The position numbers were made by a program, and so were the translations under genes. Shown piece by piece: positions 9,821-19,606 of a stretch of DNA of 64,000 bases (positions are counted from its first letter, which is position 1; each line of letters begins with the position of its first letter). The notes below the pieces were generated by a model, which was given only the letters and a program-made list of their open reading frames with translations, was not told the DNA's origin and did not search any database. Source of the stretch: Arcanobacterium_A hippocoleae_A (lineage in GTDB: Bacteria > Actinomycetota > Actinomycetes > Actinomycetales > Actinomycetaceae); NCBI GenBank assembly GCA_040360365.1, contig CP136412.1, one strand, 5' to 3'.

Positions 9821-11145
9821 TTAGGCTTCCACTACTTTTTGCTCTGCTTTCGCAAGTGAGAGATAAAGCAGGGCTGCGATAACTCCCGTAGCTGCCATAA
9901 AGATAAATGACGCGGTCCATGAAAAGTTTTCAGCAAGGATTGGCATCACGAGGTTTGCTGCTAATTCGCCTACGATATAGCCGAATAGTCCGACGAATCC
10001 CACTGCGGTACCTGCTGCTTGCAGCGGCACGAAATTTAATGTGAGGATGTTGATGATTAGCTGCGGTCCGTAAATCAGCGTTCCCATAATGCCGGAGATG
10101 ATTAGCAGTGTCGCATAGTTGGTGTTTTCATGGTAGACGTACACTAGTGCTGCAAGAATTAGCAGCCCAATTCCGCCTACCAGGGACTGTTGGTTAGGCA
10201 GTTTTAATGCGACCCATGCGAAGAAAAAGCAGCCGGGGATTGCTACCCATTCCAAAACTGCAAATGCTGTTGTGTATTGTTGTTCGGTGAATCCTAGTTC
10301 GGTACCTAAGAAAGCGGGCATCCAGTTTTCAATACCGAAGCGTAAGAAATAGAGCACAGCATTTATTAGACCGATGGTAAGCAGTAGCCGATTGGTGAAT
10401 ACGTATTTCACCATAATTTGCCAAAAAGTACCTTCTGGTTTTTCTTCTGCCATTGGTACGCCATGCTCGCCATAGATGTCGCGTAAAGTGGGAAGTGCTT
10501 CTTCTTCGGGGCGGTCACCGCCAAATTTCCAGAAAAGGAATGAAAGCAGTAATACGATTACAGCTGGAATCCAGAAAGAATATTTAATCGGCAGTCCTGC
10601 ACCGGCAAATCCGCCGACCATCATCGGCAGCAGTGCACCTCCGAGATTTTGCGAAGTGTTCCACATGGCGATTCCGGCGCCGCGGGTTTTGTTTGGGAAC
10701 CAATTTGCAATCATTGATTGTGATCCTGGTGAGAGCACGCCTTGGACCATTCCGAGTAGGATCATCAAAATGAAAAAGATCCATACTTGGGTAGTAACTC
10801 CCATGAAAATAATAATCAATGCGGAGATTGCCAGTGCTCCGGCAAAGGATTTACGCAGTGAAATGTTATCTACTACCATCCCCATTAAGAATTTTCCGAT
10901 TCCGTAAGCGATGGTGAAACCGGTGAGAATTGTGCCCACTTGGATTAAAGACCAGTTATTTTCAATTCGGATTGTTTCGGATGTGAGCTTGAAATTGTTG
11001 CGTACTAGATATGCGCATACGTAGCCAAAATAGGCTACAAGGAAAACAATCCAGTGGCGTCGAAGGTACTCTTTGTATTCTTTCGGGTGTGCAGCTGCGT
11101 ACTGTTGAGCGAGAATTTCGCCTTCACCCGGATGTTTTTATTCAT
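9821..11145 (-). CDS. Second MFS organophosphate-type transporter (one frameshift near start)
   Basis: Most of the protein is open (helices 2-12, MGMVVDNISLRKSF loop, GIENWMPAFLGTELGF). The first helix is reached by reading upstream in frame: HWIVFLVAYFGYVCAYLVRN, then NFKLTSETIRIE. The true start is the ATG at 11145, which joins this frame if one base is added to the ttttt run at 11135-11139, giving MNKKHPGEGEILAQQY. The corrected length is about 441 residues. Clearly a homologue of the 8364 gene (same VAYFGY...YLVRNNFKL signature), suggesting an old duplication with inverted orientation. Substrate unknown. Transcribed alone, towards the shared terminator. Confidence 0.85.
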
Positions 11146-11472
11146 TGTGTGCTGCTTTCTATCGTCGTTGATGGAGATGTATTACAATAGATGTGTTGTA
11201 ATACTTAGCAACTTGATTGTACTACAATACGTTTGTTTTGTATCTATTTTCGTCACTGCTTATTTATAATTTTCAGCTATTTATCGAATCCCATTCCGCT
11301 TGTGCATAATGCGGAACTGGAAGCAAAATCGCCGAATATGCTTTCGATGTAAGTAATATTGCGTACAGCGGTGTTTTGTGAATATTGGTGTGCTTTGCTG
11401 TGATTGTGCGCTGTGTTGTGCTGGTGTGACGTGTAGTTCTGGTGTGTTGTCTCGGTGTGACTTCTGAGTATG

Positions 11473-11922
11473 CTGCGTAACTGGCGGAAAGAACTCGTTC
11501 TTGTTACGTAACTGATGGCAGGAACTTAGTTTTGTTGCGTAAATTAACGACGGATATGCCAACGCTGCGTAACTGATGGGAGGAAGTAGGAAATTCCACG
11601 TAGCTGGTGGCGGGAAGTTGGTTTCGTTACGTAAGTGGCGGCAAGAACTCAAGCTGGGATTACTACCGTCGGAAGTACTTGCGTTTCCGCAGTTCACAGG
11701 CTTGCGATAACGACGGTTCTCCCGTCGTTAATCAAAATCGATTATTTTGCCACCAGTTACGTAACCATGTAGAGCGTTTTGCCACCAGTTATGTGAGTTA
11801 AAGCAGATCTTGATATCGGTTACGTGGACTCATAATCACTTTGCCGTCACTTACGTAAGTCAGGGCAGATTCTGCCATCAGTTATGTAAATTTTCAGGGA
11901 TTATGCCGTCAGTTACGTAATT
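11473..11922 (-). repeat. Dispersed 31-bp array element with hairpin core (reverse copy)
   Basis: Left half: six forward units (GCGTAACTGGCGG, TACGTAACTGATGGC and variants) whose CGTA cores start at 11476, 11507, 11538, 11568, 11599 and 11630, spacings of 31, 31, 30, 31, 31. Core 11650-11740 holds AACGACGG...CCGTCGTT. The right half has inverted units (GCCACCAGTTACGTAA, GCCGTCACTTACGTAAG, GCCGTCAGTTACGTAA). The core is reversed relative to most other copies. No coding potential beyond chance. Confidence 0.9.
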
Positions 11923-12195
11923 TAACGGAGGAAAGTAACGAAATTATTTTTCGTTAAGACACTATCAGGATAATTTATGAAATTTCCTAATGATGCTGCG
12001 TTTTCGTTGCTACAGTATTGCTACAATGCTGGGTAAAATTTTTCCTGATACTACGTCTCCGTGACATATTTTAATATTGCCATGTTGTGTGTGGGCGGAA
12101 TGTTTTGCGTATCCCATACGTGGGCGGAAAGAAGAAATGCGATAACGTTCGCGGTTTTGCTGCAGCTGCAGCGTTACTGTAATTTCGGGTAAAAA

Positions 12196-12237
12196 TTTTC
12201 CCTTGACTTCCGTTTTTCGTTGGAATATCAAGGGAAA
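12196..12237 (-). terminator. Terminator hairpin at the distal end of the tRNA-Ser repeat array
   Basis: Arms TTTCCCTTGA and TCAAGGGAAA with a 21-nt loop, followed on the minus strand by ATTTTT. Probably the original terminator of the tRNA-Ser transcript before the 197-bp units were inserted. Confidence 0.6.
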
Positions 12238-12399
12238 CTTTGGCGGTGACGGAGGGATTGGCAAAATTTTTCGTCGCTTTGCTCCAAAAAATTCTTGGTT
12301 CGGTACCAGCGTGGCTGGTACCGCTAAGCCTAAAAACACTTGCCGTGTTTTCTTAACGGCTTAGCCCTCACGGGTTCAAATCCCTCGAAAACACAAAAA

Positions 12400-12435
12400 G
12401 TTTCTGCCAAACAGACAACGCTGCTTGGCAGAAAC
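12400..12435 (-). terminator. Terminator hairpin inside repeat unit 1
   Basis: Perfect 11-bp arms GTTTCTGCCAA and TTGGCAGAAAC, loop 14 nt, followed on the minus strand by TTTTTGTGTTTT. Same structure as the one behind the intact tRNA-Ser. Confidence 0.75.
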
Positions 12436-12595
12436 TTTGGCGGTGACGGAGGGATTGGCAAAATTTTTCGTCGCTTTGCTCCAAAAAATTCTTGGTTCGG
12501 TACCAGCGTGGCTGGTACCGCTAAGCCTAAAAACACTTGCCGTGTTTTCTTAACGGCTTAGCCCTCACGGGTTCAAATCCCTCGAAAACACAAAA

Positions 12596-12631
12596 GTTTC
12601 TGCCAAACAGACAACGCTGCTTGGCAGAAAC
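12596..12631 (-). terminator. Terminator of tRNA-Ser
   Basis: Perfect 11-bp arms and T-tract immediately after the tRNA-Ser CCA end on the minus strand (second copy of the hairpin at 12400). Confidence 0.8.
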
Positions 12632-12633
12632 TT

Positions 12634-12722
12634 TGGCGGTGACGGAGGGATTTGAACCCTCGGTGGCTATTAACCACACAGCATTTCGAGTGCTGCACCT
12701 TCGGCCGCTCGGACACGTCACC
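12634..12722 (-). tRNA. tRNA-Ser (anticodon CGA)
   Basis: Acceptor GGTGACG pairs with CGTCACC; discriminator G at 12637 and an encoded CCA at 12636-12634. Anticodon arm GCAGCA, loop CTCGAAA, TGCTGT gives CGA. The long variable arm and T arm (GAGGGTTCAAATCCCTC) are typical of class II tRNA-Ser. Confidence 0.95.
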
Positions 12723-13172
12723 ATGCGATGTAATCATACGCGAGGGTGTAAAAAGTCCAAGCTGCAATTTGCTTAATGCGCCTGATTTCACAGAGTTTTC
12801 CCCGGTTTTCCGATTCGGTTCACCGAACCGCTTTCGCCATCGCGATTATCCGACAGCCCCCATTCATCGCAATTATCCTGATTACTGCAATCGTCCCGAT
12901 TGTTCCGATTGGTTTAGTTTGCTTTACCGATTTGCTGGCTGTGATATCGCACTTGTCCTGATTGCCGCGGCGGGGGTATCTCTGCGGCAGTAATCTTTTG
13001 CCAGCCAGATCATCTCTATCGGTTAGGATCTTTCTATCAGCTAGATTTGTGCAGTCGGTTCTGCCAGCTCAATAAAATAAATTTGCTAAATTATACGGTT
13101 CGGGCAGGTTTGGTAGGTTGTGCTGGTTTGGTTGTGCACGGTTGGTAGGTTCCATCGGGTCAACGCTTCTGC

Positions 13173-13226
13173 CGGCTCGGCAAGTTTTACCGGCTCGGCA
13201 AGTTTTACCGGCTCGGCAAGTTTTAC
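13173..13226. repeat. 3 x 18-bp tandem repeat
   Basis: Three perfect copies of CGGCTCGGCAAGTTTTAC, bordered by GTCAACGC and ATCAACGC. Lies in the 565-bp spacer between tRNA-Ser and tadA; nothing else was recognised there. Confidence 0.85.
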
Positions 13227-13287
13227 CGGATCAACGCGCCATATCGCTTTAGAAATGCGATTATCTCAGTGAATTCACTCGGTTCGG

Positions 13288-13745
13288 TCAGCGGAGATTT
13301 TTGATAAACCATTCACGCAGCTGCGCAGCCGTTTCTTTTTCCAGAATCCCCCGATTACCTCTGCTTGATGCGGGAGCCGCGCATCGCGTAACACATCACG
13401 GACCGAACCTGCAGCACCTGCTTTCTCGTCCCAGGTTCCAAAAATTACGCGGGAAATTCGTGAGTTGATAATTGCTCCGGCGCACATTGTGCATGGTTCA
13501 AGAGTTACTGCAAGTGTGCAGCCGGTTAAATTCCAAGTGCCAAGCGCGGCGGCAGCTTCCCGCATAGCGTTCACTTCAGCATGTCCGACGGGATCCCCGA
13601 AAGCTTCTCGGGTGTTGAATCCGCGTCCGATTATCTTACCTGTTTTATCGCAGATTAAAGCGCCGACGGGTACATCTCCTGCCGCTCCGGCAATTTTCGC
13701 AAGCTCCATTGCTTGCTGCATTAATTTGATTTCGTATTCCCGCAT
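13288..13745 (-). CDS. tadA: tRNA-specific adenosine deaminase (one frameshift)
   Basis: Deaminates A34 to inosine in tRNA-Arg(ACG). Zinc-site motifs: GHAEVNAMREA (His plus catalytic Glu) and EPCTMCAGAI (two Cys). The C-terminal helix is reached only if one base is added to the ccccc run at 13348-13352, after which it reads ILEKETAAQLREWFIKNLR and stops at 13288, the expected family end. As printed, it runs on in the wrong frame. The corrected length is about 152 residues, normal for TadA. Start at ATG 13745 with GGAAAG upstream. Because TadA is essential in most bacteria, this shift is one of the best arguments for a consensus error. Confidence 0.93.
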
Positions 13746-13837
13746 ATTCTTTCCAGCCTTTAAACCCTTGGGGAAGTGATTCGGACTGATTCTAACTGAC
13801 AATTCCAGAGGGAATTCTGCAAAACAAAAACTAATAG

Positions 13838-13882
13838 AAAAACGAGCCCTTAGTGAAGCAAATGCTTAAAGGACTCGTTTTA
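13838..13882 (-). terminator. Terminator downstream of DoxX gene
   Basis: Outer arms AAAACGAG (13839-13846) and CTCGTTTT (13874-13881) with an inner AAGCA-AA-TGCTT stem; on the minus strand it ends in a TTTTTC tract. Confidence 0.75.
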
Positions 13883-13953
13883 TTAAAGTTTATAAGATTT
13901 ACGACGGGTGCGAAGCCAATGGACCGTCAGCCGTCGAAAATCTCAAAACGTAA

Positions 13954-14430
13954 TTAAAGTTGGCTGGCGAATAACCGATTCCCGCCTTTCGCAAGAGCGG
14001 AGTCGAGAGAGTAGCGGCCTGCGCCAAGGAAAACTACCGGAAGTGCAAGGAAAAGATACATCATCGAACCTTCCCCGACGATACCGCCGTTTTTGTCGAG
14101 AATGCTGCCGCCGGAATTGATTAAGCCCATAACTGGAACGAATAGCCAGATACCAAACATCATAGCTGTTTCGAGAAGTGCGCTGATTCTGGTGAAAAAT
14201 CCAACTGCGATTAGGATTGGGAGCACAATCTCACCGCCGGCAATCAGTACTGCGAAAAGAGTCGGGGCGGCACTGGATACTGGGAAGTTTTCTAAGCTTT
14301 TCGCAAATCCGGAAAAGTTACCAAGTTTCGTGAATCCGTGAAATATCATAACGAGCGGGAATACGCGGAGTAAGAGCAGTCCGATGTCGAATCGTTTCGA
14401 AGTGCGGTTAATTTCTAGGGAGTGTGCCAT
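13954..14430 (-). CDS. DoxX family membrane protein
   Basis: 158 residues with four membrane helices (LLLLRVFPLVMIFHGFTKL, TLFAVLIAGGEIVLPILIAV, ETAMMFGIWLFVPVMG, MYLFLALPVVFLGAG). The R...HG...KL pattern in helix 1, the G-G-E in helix 2 and the C-terminal GAGRYSLD are DoxX hallmarks. Some relatives take part in redox or thiol stress complexes at the membrane; the role here is unknown. Start at ATG 14430 with AAAGGTGA upstream. Single gene with its own terminator. Confidence 0.85.
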   Translation of the reverse strand: MAHSLEINRTSKRFDIGLLLLRVFPLVMIFHGFTKLGNFSGFAKSLENFPVSSAAPTLFAVLIAGGEIVLPILIAVGFFTRISALLETAMMFGIWLFVPVMGLINSGGSILDKNGGIVGEGSMMYLFLALPVVFLGAGRYSLDSALAKGGNRLFASQL

Positions 14431-14652
14431 GCCGACTCACCTTTCGTTTGTTGTTTGTTGTTTTATTTTATATACCGAGTTCCTACTGGCTGAAAGTGTA
14501 GTTGAATGTAGAACTAACCGCCATAAGTAATTTATGGCATATGTCACTGCGCAGTTGTTGTTTTCCCTACTAGCGCCGTAGTTTTTCGGCATATTGAGAG
14601 AATAATATGGAAAACAAAAGACTATCTGCAGACATATAGATACGGAATTAAA

Positions 14653-17392
14653 ATGGTGAAACCTGATTCGCGTGGTGAAAATCAAAATGCGTCACGGAAA
14701 GATAATCCTGTGATTCTTCAGACTATGGAAAGCCCGCGGGAGGAAAAAGATCCGCGCTCTGCCGGTATCCAGGTTGCTGCAGGTGAAAAAGAAGAAAGCG
14801 CAGAAAAAGCAACAGCAATTCGCGGATTAACGTCGGATGAAATCTCCCAACGAATCGCGGCAGGAAAGATTAATAAACTTCCTCCGCGCACCGGAAAGAC
14901 CGTCGGAGACATTATTCGCGCAAACGTTTTCACGCGAATTAACGCGATTCTAGGCGTACTTTTTGTGCTGGTAATTACGACGGGATCGTGGATAAATAGT
15001 GCTTTCGGGCTGTTGATTTTTGTAAATTCGGCAATTGGAATCGTGCAGGAATTGCGGGCGCGTGCAACTTTAGAGTCACTTTCACTCATTGGCGAAGAGC
15101 ATCCGACGGTGATTCGCGAGGGGAAAAAATCGAAATCCCCCAAGAAGAACTCGTCTTAGATGACGTGATTTACCTGCAGGCAGGTAAAGAAATTGTGGTC
15201 GACGGAGAAGTTTTGACTGCGCAGTATCTTGCCGTAGATGAGTCAATGCTCACCGGCGAAGCAGATCCGGTGGCAAAGCAGCCTGGAGATGAAATTCTTT
15301 CCGGAAGTTTTGTGGTGGTTGGAACTGGGGCTTACCGTGTTACGCGCGTCGGGAAAGAATCTTATGCGGCAAAATTGCAGCGCAAGCGCAAAAATACGAG
15401 CTTACAAAATCGAAGCTGCAGCAGGGGATTGACGCGATTTTGAAATATATTATCTGGATTTTGATTCCGGTTGGTCTGCTCACAATTGTTATGCAGTACC
15501 GCGGCGGATATCAGAGCTGGAATTCGCTGATTCTTGCAATTACCGGGGCACTGGTGCCGATGGTGCCGGAAGGGTTAATTCTGATTACGTCTACGGCTTT
15601 TGCGCTTGGCGTGATTCGTCTTGGCAAGCGCAATTGTTTAGTGAACGAACTGCCTGCAATTGAGGGGCTGGCGCGGGTGGATGTGGTTTGTGCAGATAAA
15701 ACCGGTACGCTGACGGATAATAAATTGCAGTTCCGGGAGGCTTTTGCCCCGATTGATAATGGCAGCGCGGATATTTCGGATACTGCAAGTTTTTCGGATA
15801 GCGTCAGTTTCCCAGATAGTTTCCCGGATAACGCCGCCGAAAAAGATGAAAAAGCGGGCACTGCCGTCGGCAATACATACCGGCAGGTGCTGGCGCAAAT
15901 AGCGTGGAGCGATCCGGACCCGAATCTCACAATCACAGCTTTGCAGGAAGCGTTTCCGCAGCCGGAATCCGGTTCGCAGTGGAAAGAAATCAACCGCAAA
16001 CCGTTTACTTCGGCGGATAAATGGTCTGGCGTCAGCTTTCTGCAGCCAATTTCTGCTTCCGGCACAGATAGCGGAAATAACGGAAATGGTGCAAATAACG
16101 CAGATAACGCAAATAACGCAAATGAAAGCGCTGATGTAAATGCCGGCGGCAGCAGCGTAAGGCAAGTTAATTTTGTGCTCGGTGCCCCAGACGTTCTTTT
16201 GAAACCATTGGCGGAGAGCTGCGGCGGGTGGATTAACTTGGTGCGCAGTTTTGAAGATGAAGGACTGCGGGTATTGCTCCTTGGGGAAATTGCTTGCAGT
16301 GCGGATGAATACTGTGCCGAATCCGCCGGAAAAATGGGTTTCACTCCATTAGCTGTGCTCGTATTTGACCAGACGATTCGTCCGGATGTTTCAGAGACGC
16401 TCGCCTTTTTCAATGCGCAAAACGTTGCCTTGAAAGTCATTTCCGGAGACAATCTCCGTTCCGTATCTGCGGTTTCAAAGCGGCTGGGAATTGATACGGC
16501 CCATGGTGTAGACGCGCGCACGCTCGACCGCGAATCGGCGCGGGATGAATTTGATTCCAAAGTGCTCCAGGGCGGAGTTTTCGGGCGAGTAAAACCGGAA
16601 CAGAAACAGGCAATGGTGCATGCGCTGCAGCATGGCGGACATAGCGTCGCCATGACCGGAGACGGCGTAAATGATGTGCTTGCATTGAAAGATGCGGATA
16701 TTGGCGTGGCAATGGGGTCGGGTTCTTCCGCGTCGCGTTCCGTCGCGAAAATCGTGCTCCTCGATAATAAGTTCGCTACGCTGCCGTATGTGGTAGCTGA
16801 AGGGCGCCGGGTTATCGGAAATATCGAGCGGGTCGCAAACCTTTTCTTAACAAAGACCACTTACTCTGCCATGCTGGCAATTCTCGTAATTCTCGCATCG
16901 GTGCCTTTCCCATTCCAACCAATCCACGTGACGATTACCGGTTGGTTTACAATCGGGATTCCGGCATTCATTCTTGCGCTTCCGCCAAACTATCGCCGTG
17001 CACGCGACGGATTCGTGCGCAGAGTGCTCAGCTTTGCAATGCCGGCAGGAGTGATAGTCGGAATTTCGGCATTCGCTGCGTATCTGATTGTCTCCGGAGG
17101 GAATGTGCCGGAAGAGCATATGCAGCAATCGACGGCAGCGCTCGCGGCGTTAATCATTACTTCCACCTGGGTGCTTGCGTGTGTGGCCCGCCCGTTTAAT
17201 CTGTGGAAATGCCTGCTGATTGCTTTGCCGCTCGCAGGTTACGGAATTATTTTCACCTGGAGTTTCACGCAGAAGTTGTTTTTGCTTGATTCGTCTAATC
17301 TGCCGATGATGCAGACGGCAGTGGTAATTGGCGGGATTGGTGCGGTTTTGATTGAACTGCTTTGGAGGGTTGTGCGGAACCGGCTGGCGTGA
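14653..17392 (+). CDS. P-type cation-transporting ATPase, CtpE-like (two frameshifts)
   Basis: About 913 residues after repair of two -1 shifts (run aaaaaa 15124-15129; run aaaa 15371-15374). Order: actuator domain (LAVDESMLTGEADPVAK), helices, phosphorylation motif DKTGTLTDNKLQ with the catalytic Asp, nucleotide-binding domain, hinge MTGDGVNDVLALKDADIG, and six C-terminal helices. Overall layout matches actinobacterial CtpE-type ATPases, for which calcium uptake has been reported in mycobacteria; ion specificity here is inference. The nucleotide-binding domain carries two low-complexity inserts: Ser/Asp/Phe repeats (SFSDSVSFPDSFPD) and Asn/Ala repeats (NNADNANNANES). Transcribed alone, convergent with the GlsB-like gene. 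Confidence 0.88.
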
Positions 17393-17689
17393 ATTGTCTG
17401 ATGGCTGCTGCATGAGGCGGAGCCGCATATCTTCTGTACGTCTTTGACGGGATATGGTTTCGGCTGATCGGCGGCAGTCGGCTTCGGGCAGGTAAGCAGT
17501 GAGCTTCGGGCAGATAATGCAGTCGGTTTTGGGAAGATAAGCAGCTGCAGCGGCCAATAATATTCCGGTTTTTCTTTCCCGGCAGTTAAATAACCGGCAG
17601 CTAAACAACGGAATCGTTCCAGATATAGGAAATCCCAGGAAATTCACAGACTCACTTGCAAGCTCTCCAAGGTTTACTGTGCATACTAA

Positions 17690-17872
17690 TTACATAACGA
17701 CAGAAATTAAAAAGATTCCTTCTCCGTTATTGTTGTGTTTTCCTTGTCGTTGTGTGTATGAGTGCAAAGTGAATATGGTGGTTTTTAGATTTTGGAATTA
17801 GTGCCTCCAATATCTTTTGAATCACGTTCCTCGGAGGGCAGCCAGATGCGTGGATGGCTGCCCTCCGATTTT
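17690..17872 (+). ncRNA. Candidate small RNA ending in a strong terminator
   Basis: No credible ORF in 17393-18177, yet 17832-17867 is an excellent intrinsic terminator on the + strand. A weak promoter candidate precedes it (TTGCAA 17656-17661, CATACT 17682-17687; spacing longer than ideal). The space between would give a transcript of about 170-180 nt. Alternatively the hairpin terminates read-through from the ATPase. I could not match it to a known RNA family. Confidence 0.3.
17832..17867 (+). terminator. Strong intrinsic terminator
   Basis: Perfect 13-bp arms CGGAGGGCAGCCA and TGGCTGCCCTCCG with a 10-nt loop, followed by ATTTTTCTTTT on the + strand only. Confidence 0.9.
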
Positions 17873-17907
17873 TCTTTTCTACTATTTTTCCCACTTTTCG
17901 GGCTAAG

Positions 17908-17951
17908 TACCAAAAATCGAGGCTAAGTGGGGGCTAAGCGCCAAAAATCGT
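17908..17951. repeat. Short direct repeat
   Basis: Two copies of the pattern GGCTAAG-(2)-CCAAAAATCG, separated by a further GGCTAAG, in the spacer before the GlsB-like gene. Confidence 0.6.
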
Positions 17952-18031
17952 TGCTTATGGCAGCGTGTTGTTAGATGCCAATGGGATGTTCCGCTGCCGT
18001 CGGTGCGAATAATGCCAAAAAATAACAGAAT

Positions 18032-18068
18032 GCGGAGCTGTTTTCCAATGTTCAGAAAACAACTCCGC
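18032..18068 (-). terminator. Likely terminator of the GlsB-like gene
   Basis: Arms GCGGAGCTGTTTTC and GAAAACAACTCCGC (one mismatch) about 110 nt beyond the stop codon at 18178, with a broken T-rich tail on the minus strand. Confidence 0.55.
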
Positions 18069-18177
18069 AATGCCTGTAATCGACGGCTCACTGGCAATAG
18101 CTGCACAGCCCCGGATCGGAATCCCGATAGAAAGCTTGTAAGCGCGTAAGCTGCAAGCTCGCCGTCGGAATAATTAA

Positions 18178-18441
18178 TTATTTCTTCTTTGCAGCAATTC
18201 CAAGATAAATCGAAATTGCGACTACTGCACATACGATGCAGACAACCCAGCGGATCCAGTCAATTCCCGGTGTGTCAATCGGGTACTTGAATACGCCAAG
18301 AACCAGGTTTCCAATAGCTACGCCGACAACGCCAAGAAGCATTGTGGCAATGATTGAAAGGTTCTGATTTCCTTTCATGAAAAGACGAGCAAGAGCGCCG
18401 ATAACAAGACCGAAAATAAGAGTTCCGATAATATTCAACAT
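18178..18441 (-). CDS. GlsB/YeaQ/YmgE family small membrane protein
   Basis: 87 residues, three hydrophobic helices (LIFGLVIGALARLFM, ATMLLGVVGVAIGNLVLGVF, WVVCIVCAVVAISIYLGIAA) and a terminal KKK. The G-x-x-G-x-L-A-R and L-L-G-x-x-G-x-x-x-G spacing is that of the 'transglycosylase-associated protein' family, a stress-linked membrane protein of unclear function. Start at ATG 18441 preceded by AAGGGAA. A longer frame to 18510 lacks a ribosome site. Confidence 0.88.
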   Translation of the reverse strand: MLNIIGTLIFGLVIGALARLFMKGNQNLSIIATMLLGVVGVAIGNLVLGVFKYPIDTPGIDWIRWVVCIVCAVVAISIYLGIAAKKK

Positions 18442-18715
18442 TCGAGTGTTCCCTTCTTTCTCTACGTCTGACTGTGCAGGCAAACTGCTGTGTGAGCTTG
18501 CCGCCTGCACAGTTTCAGGTTAGAGCCTACGTGAAAGAATAAAATAAGCGAAATTTAAAGCATCTTTTTCCGCAGTTTTTTGCTGAAAGAGGATTTTAAG
18601 TAAATCGCTTGCTTTTAGTTCTTTGCAGCAAAGCTTTCACACGCGAGGTGCACACTAGGCTGTTGCGCCGAACCGTTGCGGGTTCCGAAAATATCGGTAA
18701 CATGGCTGCATCCGG

Positions 18716-19606
18716 CTACAGCGCAGCCTGAATTTGCGGCACGATTTCGTATAAATCGCCGACGATTCCGTAGTCTGCCTCGTGAAAAATCGGCGCTTGC
18801 GGATCATCGCAAATTGCAGCAATAATATTTGATTCACGCACACCGCCAGCATGATGAATTTGCCCTGAAGTGCCAATAGCGAGATACAGGTCGGCTGCTA
18901 CGGGCTGTCCGGTGAGTCCGATATAGGAATCAAACCAGCCGTAGCCTTCCGCAAGCGGCCGCGTACCGCCAATCTGTGCGTCAATTGCGGCGGCAAGATT
19001 GCGGATCATTAACAAATCATTTTCCGCTGCGATTCCGCGGCCGACGCCGATTACCCGCTGTGCCTTTGAAAGGTCGGAGCTATTCGCGGCAGCGGGCTGT
19101 TCGCTCACGATTTCTGCATGCTGCACAGGGGTGAGCTCCAGTTTGGTGAATTCAGGCTTGCTGCCGGAAAGTTCGGAATTTTCAGTAAGTTCGGCTGCGG
19201 CAGGAAGTGTGAATGCGGCAGCTCCGGAAACGGCGATGGTCTGAAGTGACATTGCAGCTACGTTCCGGACGGCTTCGCGTTTCGTGCAATCCCAGGAAAC
19301 GGCACCAGAAACCCAGGTCGCGCCGATCTTTGCTGCTGCCGTCGTCGCAAGTGCGCGTTCGGCAGCGAAATTAGGTGCAAGGATTGTGTCTGCCGCGTTA
19401 TCGGCAAGGAATCTTGCAACTTCTGGCGCATACGCTTCTATCGGTGAATTTTCCGGGTCAAGGTGGAAAATGTTAGTTACCGGAGCTTGTGAAAATTTTG
19501 CAGCGAACTCTGGCGAACCGCACACAAGAAGTTTCGCTCCTTCACCTGCGGCGGTAATAATATTTCCAATTTCAGCAGTGCTGGCAGTGATAATCCAAGT
19601 TGTCAT
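18716..19606 (-). CDS. fixB: Electron transfer flavoprotein alpha subunit (FixB/EtfA)
   Basis: 296 residues. The N-terminal domain is followed by the conserved FAD-binding domain: GVGRGI, then GGTRPLAEGYGWF, then YIGLTGQPVAADLYLAIGTSGQ and IHHAGGVRESNIIAA, ending HEADYGIVGDLYEIVPQI. With the beta subunit it carries electrons from dehydrogenases to a membrane quinone reductase (or takes part in bifurcation). No ETF-QO or acyl-CoA dehydrogenase is nearby, so donor and acceptor are unknown. Its ATG overlaps the fixA stop by 4 nt, so the pair is translationally coupled. Confidence 0.93.
   Translation of the reverse strand: MTTWIITASTAEIGNIITAAGEGAKLLVCGSPEFAAKFSQAPVTNIFHLDPENSPIEAYAPEVARFLADNAADTILAPNFAAERALATTAAAKIGATWVSGAVSWDCTKREAVRNVAAMSLQTIAVSGAAAFTLPAAAELTENSELSGSKPEFTKLELTPVQHAEIVSEQPAAANSSDLSKAQRVIGVGRGIAAENDLLMIRNLAAAIDAQIGGTRPLAEGYGWFDSYIGLTGQPVAADLYLAIGTSGQIHHAGGVRESNIIAAICDDPQAPIFHEADYGIVGDLYEIVPQIQAAL

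Larger units (their letters stand above)
12236..12634 (-). repeat. Two ~197-bp tandem units carrying the tRNA-Ser 3' end
   Basis: The string starting GGCGGTGACGGAGGGATT (3' end of tRNA-Ser, read on the opposite strand) occurs at 12242, 12439 and 12635, i.e. 197 and 196 bp apart; only the last continues into an intact tRNA. Each unit contains a perfect 9-bp-arm hairpin GGTACCAGC/GCTGGTACC (12302-12322, 12499-12519), a nested stem GCTAAGCC...GGCTTAGC, a T-arm-like GGGTTCAAATCCCTC flanked by GTGTTTTC/GAAAACAC on the + strand, and a terminator hairpin. The units differ by one A in a run. Confidence 0.9.

Noticed and set aside
11473..11922. CRISPR-like pattern of ~20-bp repeats with ~11-bp variable parts
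   Set aside because: Spacers are far too short, repeats are degenerate and inverted on the other side of a core, and no cas gene is present.
12010..12561. Nearly identical short ORFs on both strands in the tRNA-Ser repeat (readings such as MFLGLAVPATLVPNQEFF)
   Set aside because: They are translations of the 197-bp repeat and tRNA 3' end; no ribosome sites, and the same string appears twice only because the DNA is duplicated.
12723..13287. Signal recognition particle RNA (4.5S), often near tRNA-Ser and tadA in Actinobacteria
   Set aside because: I searched for the conserved GGAAGG/AGCAG apical loop sequence on both strands and did not see it.
14653..15443. Programmed ribosomal frameshifting in the P-type ATPase
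   Set aside because: The breaks lack a shared slippery heptamer and downstream structure, and the same type of break occurs in about 20 genes; a general consensus error explains them better.
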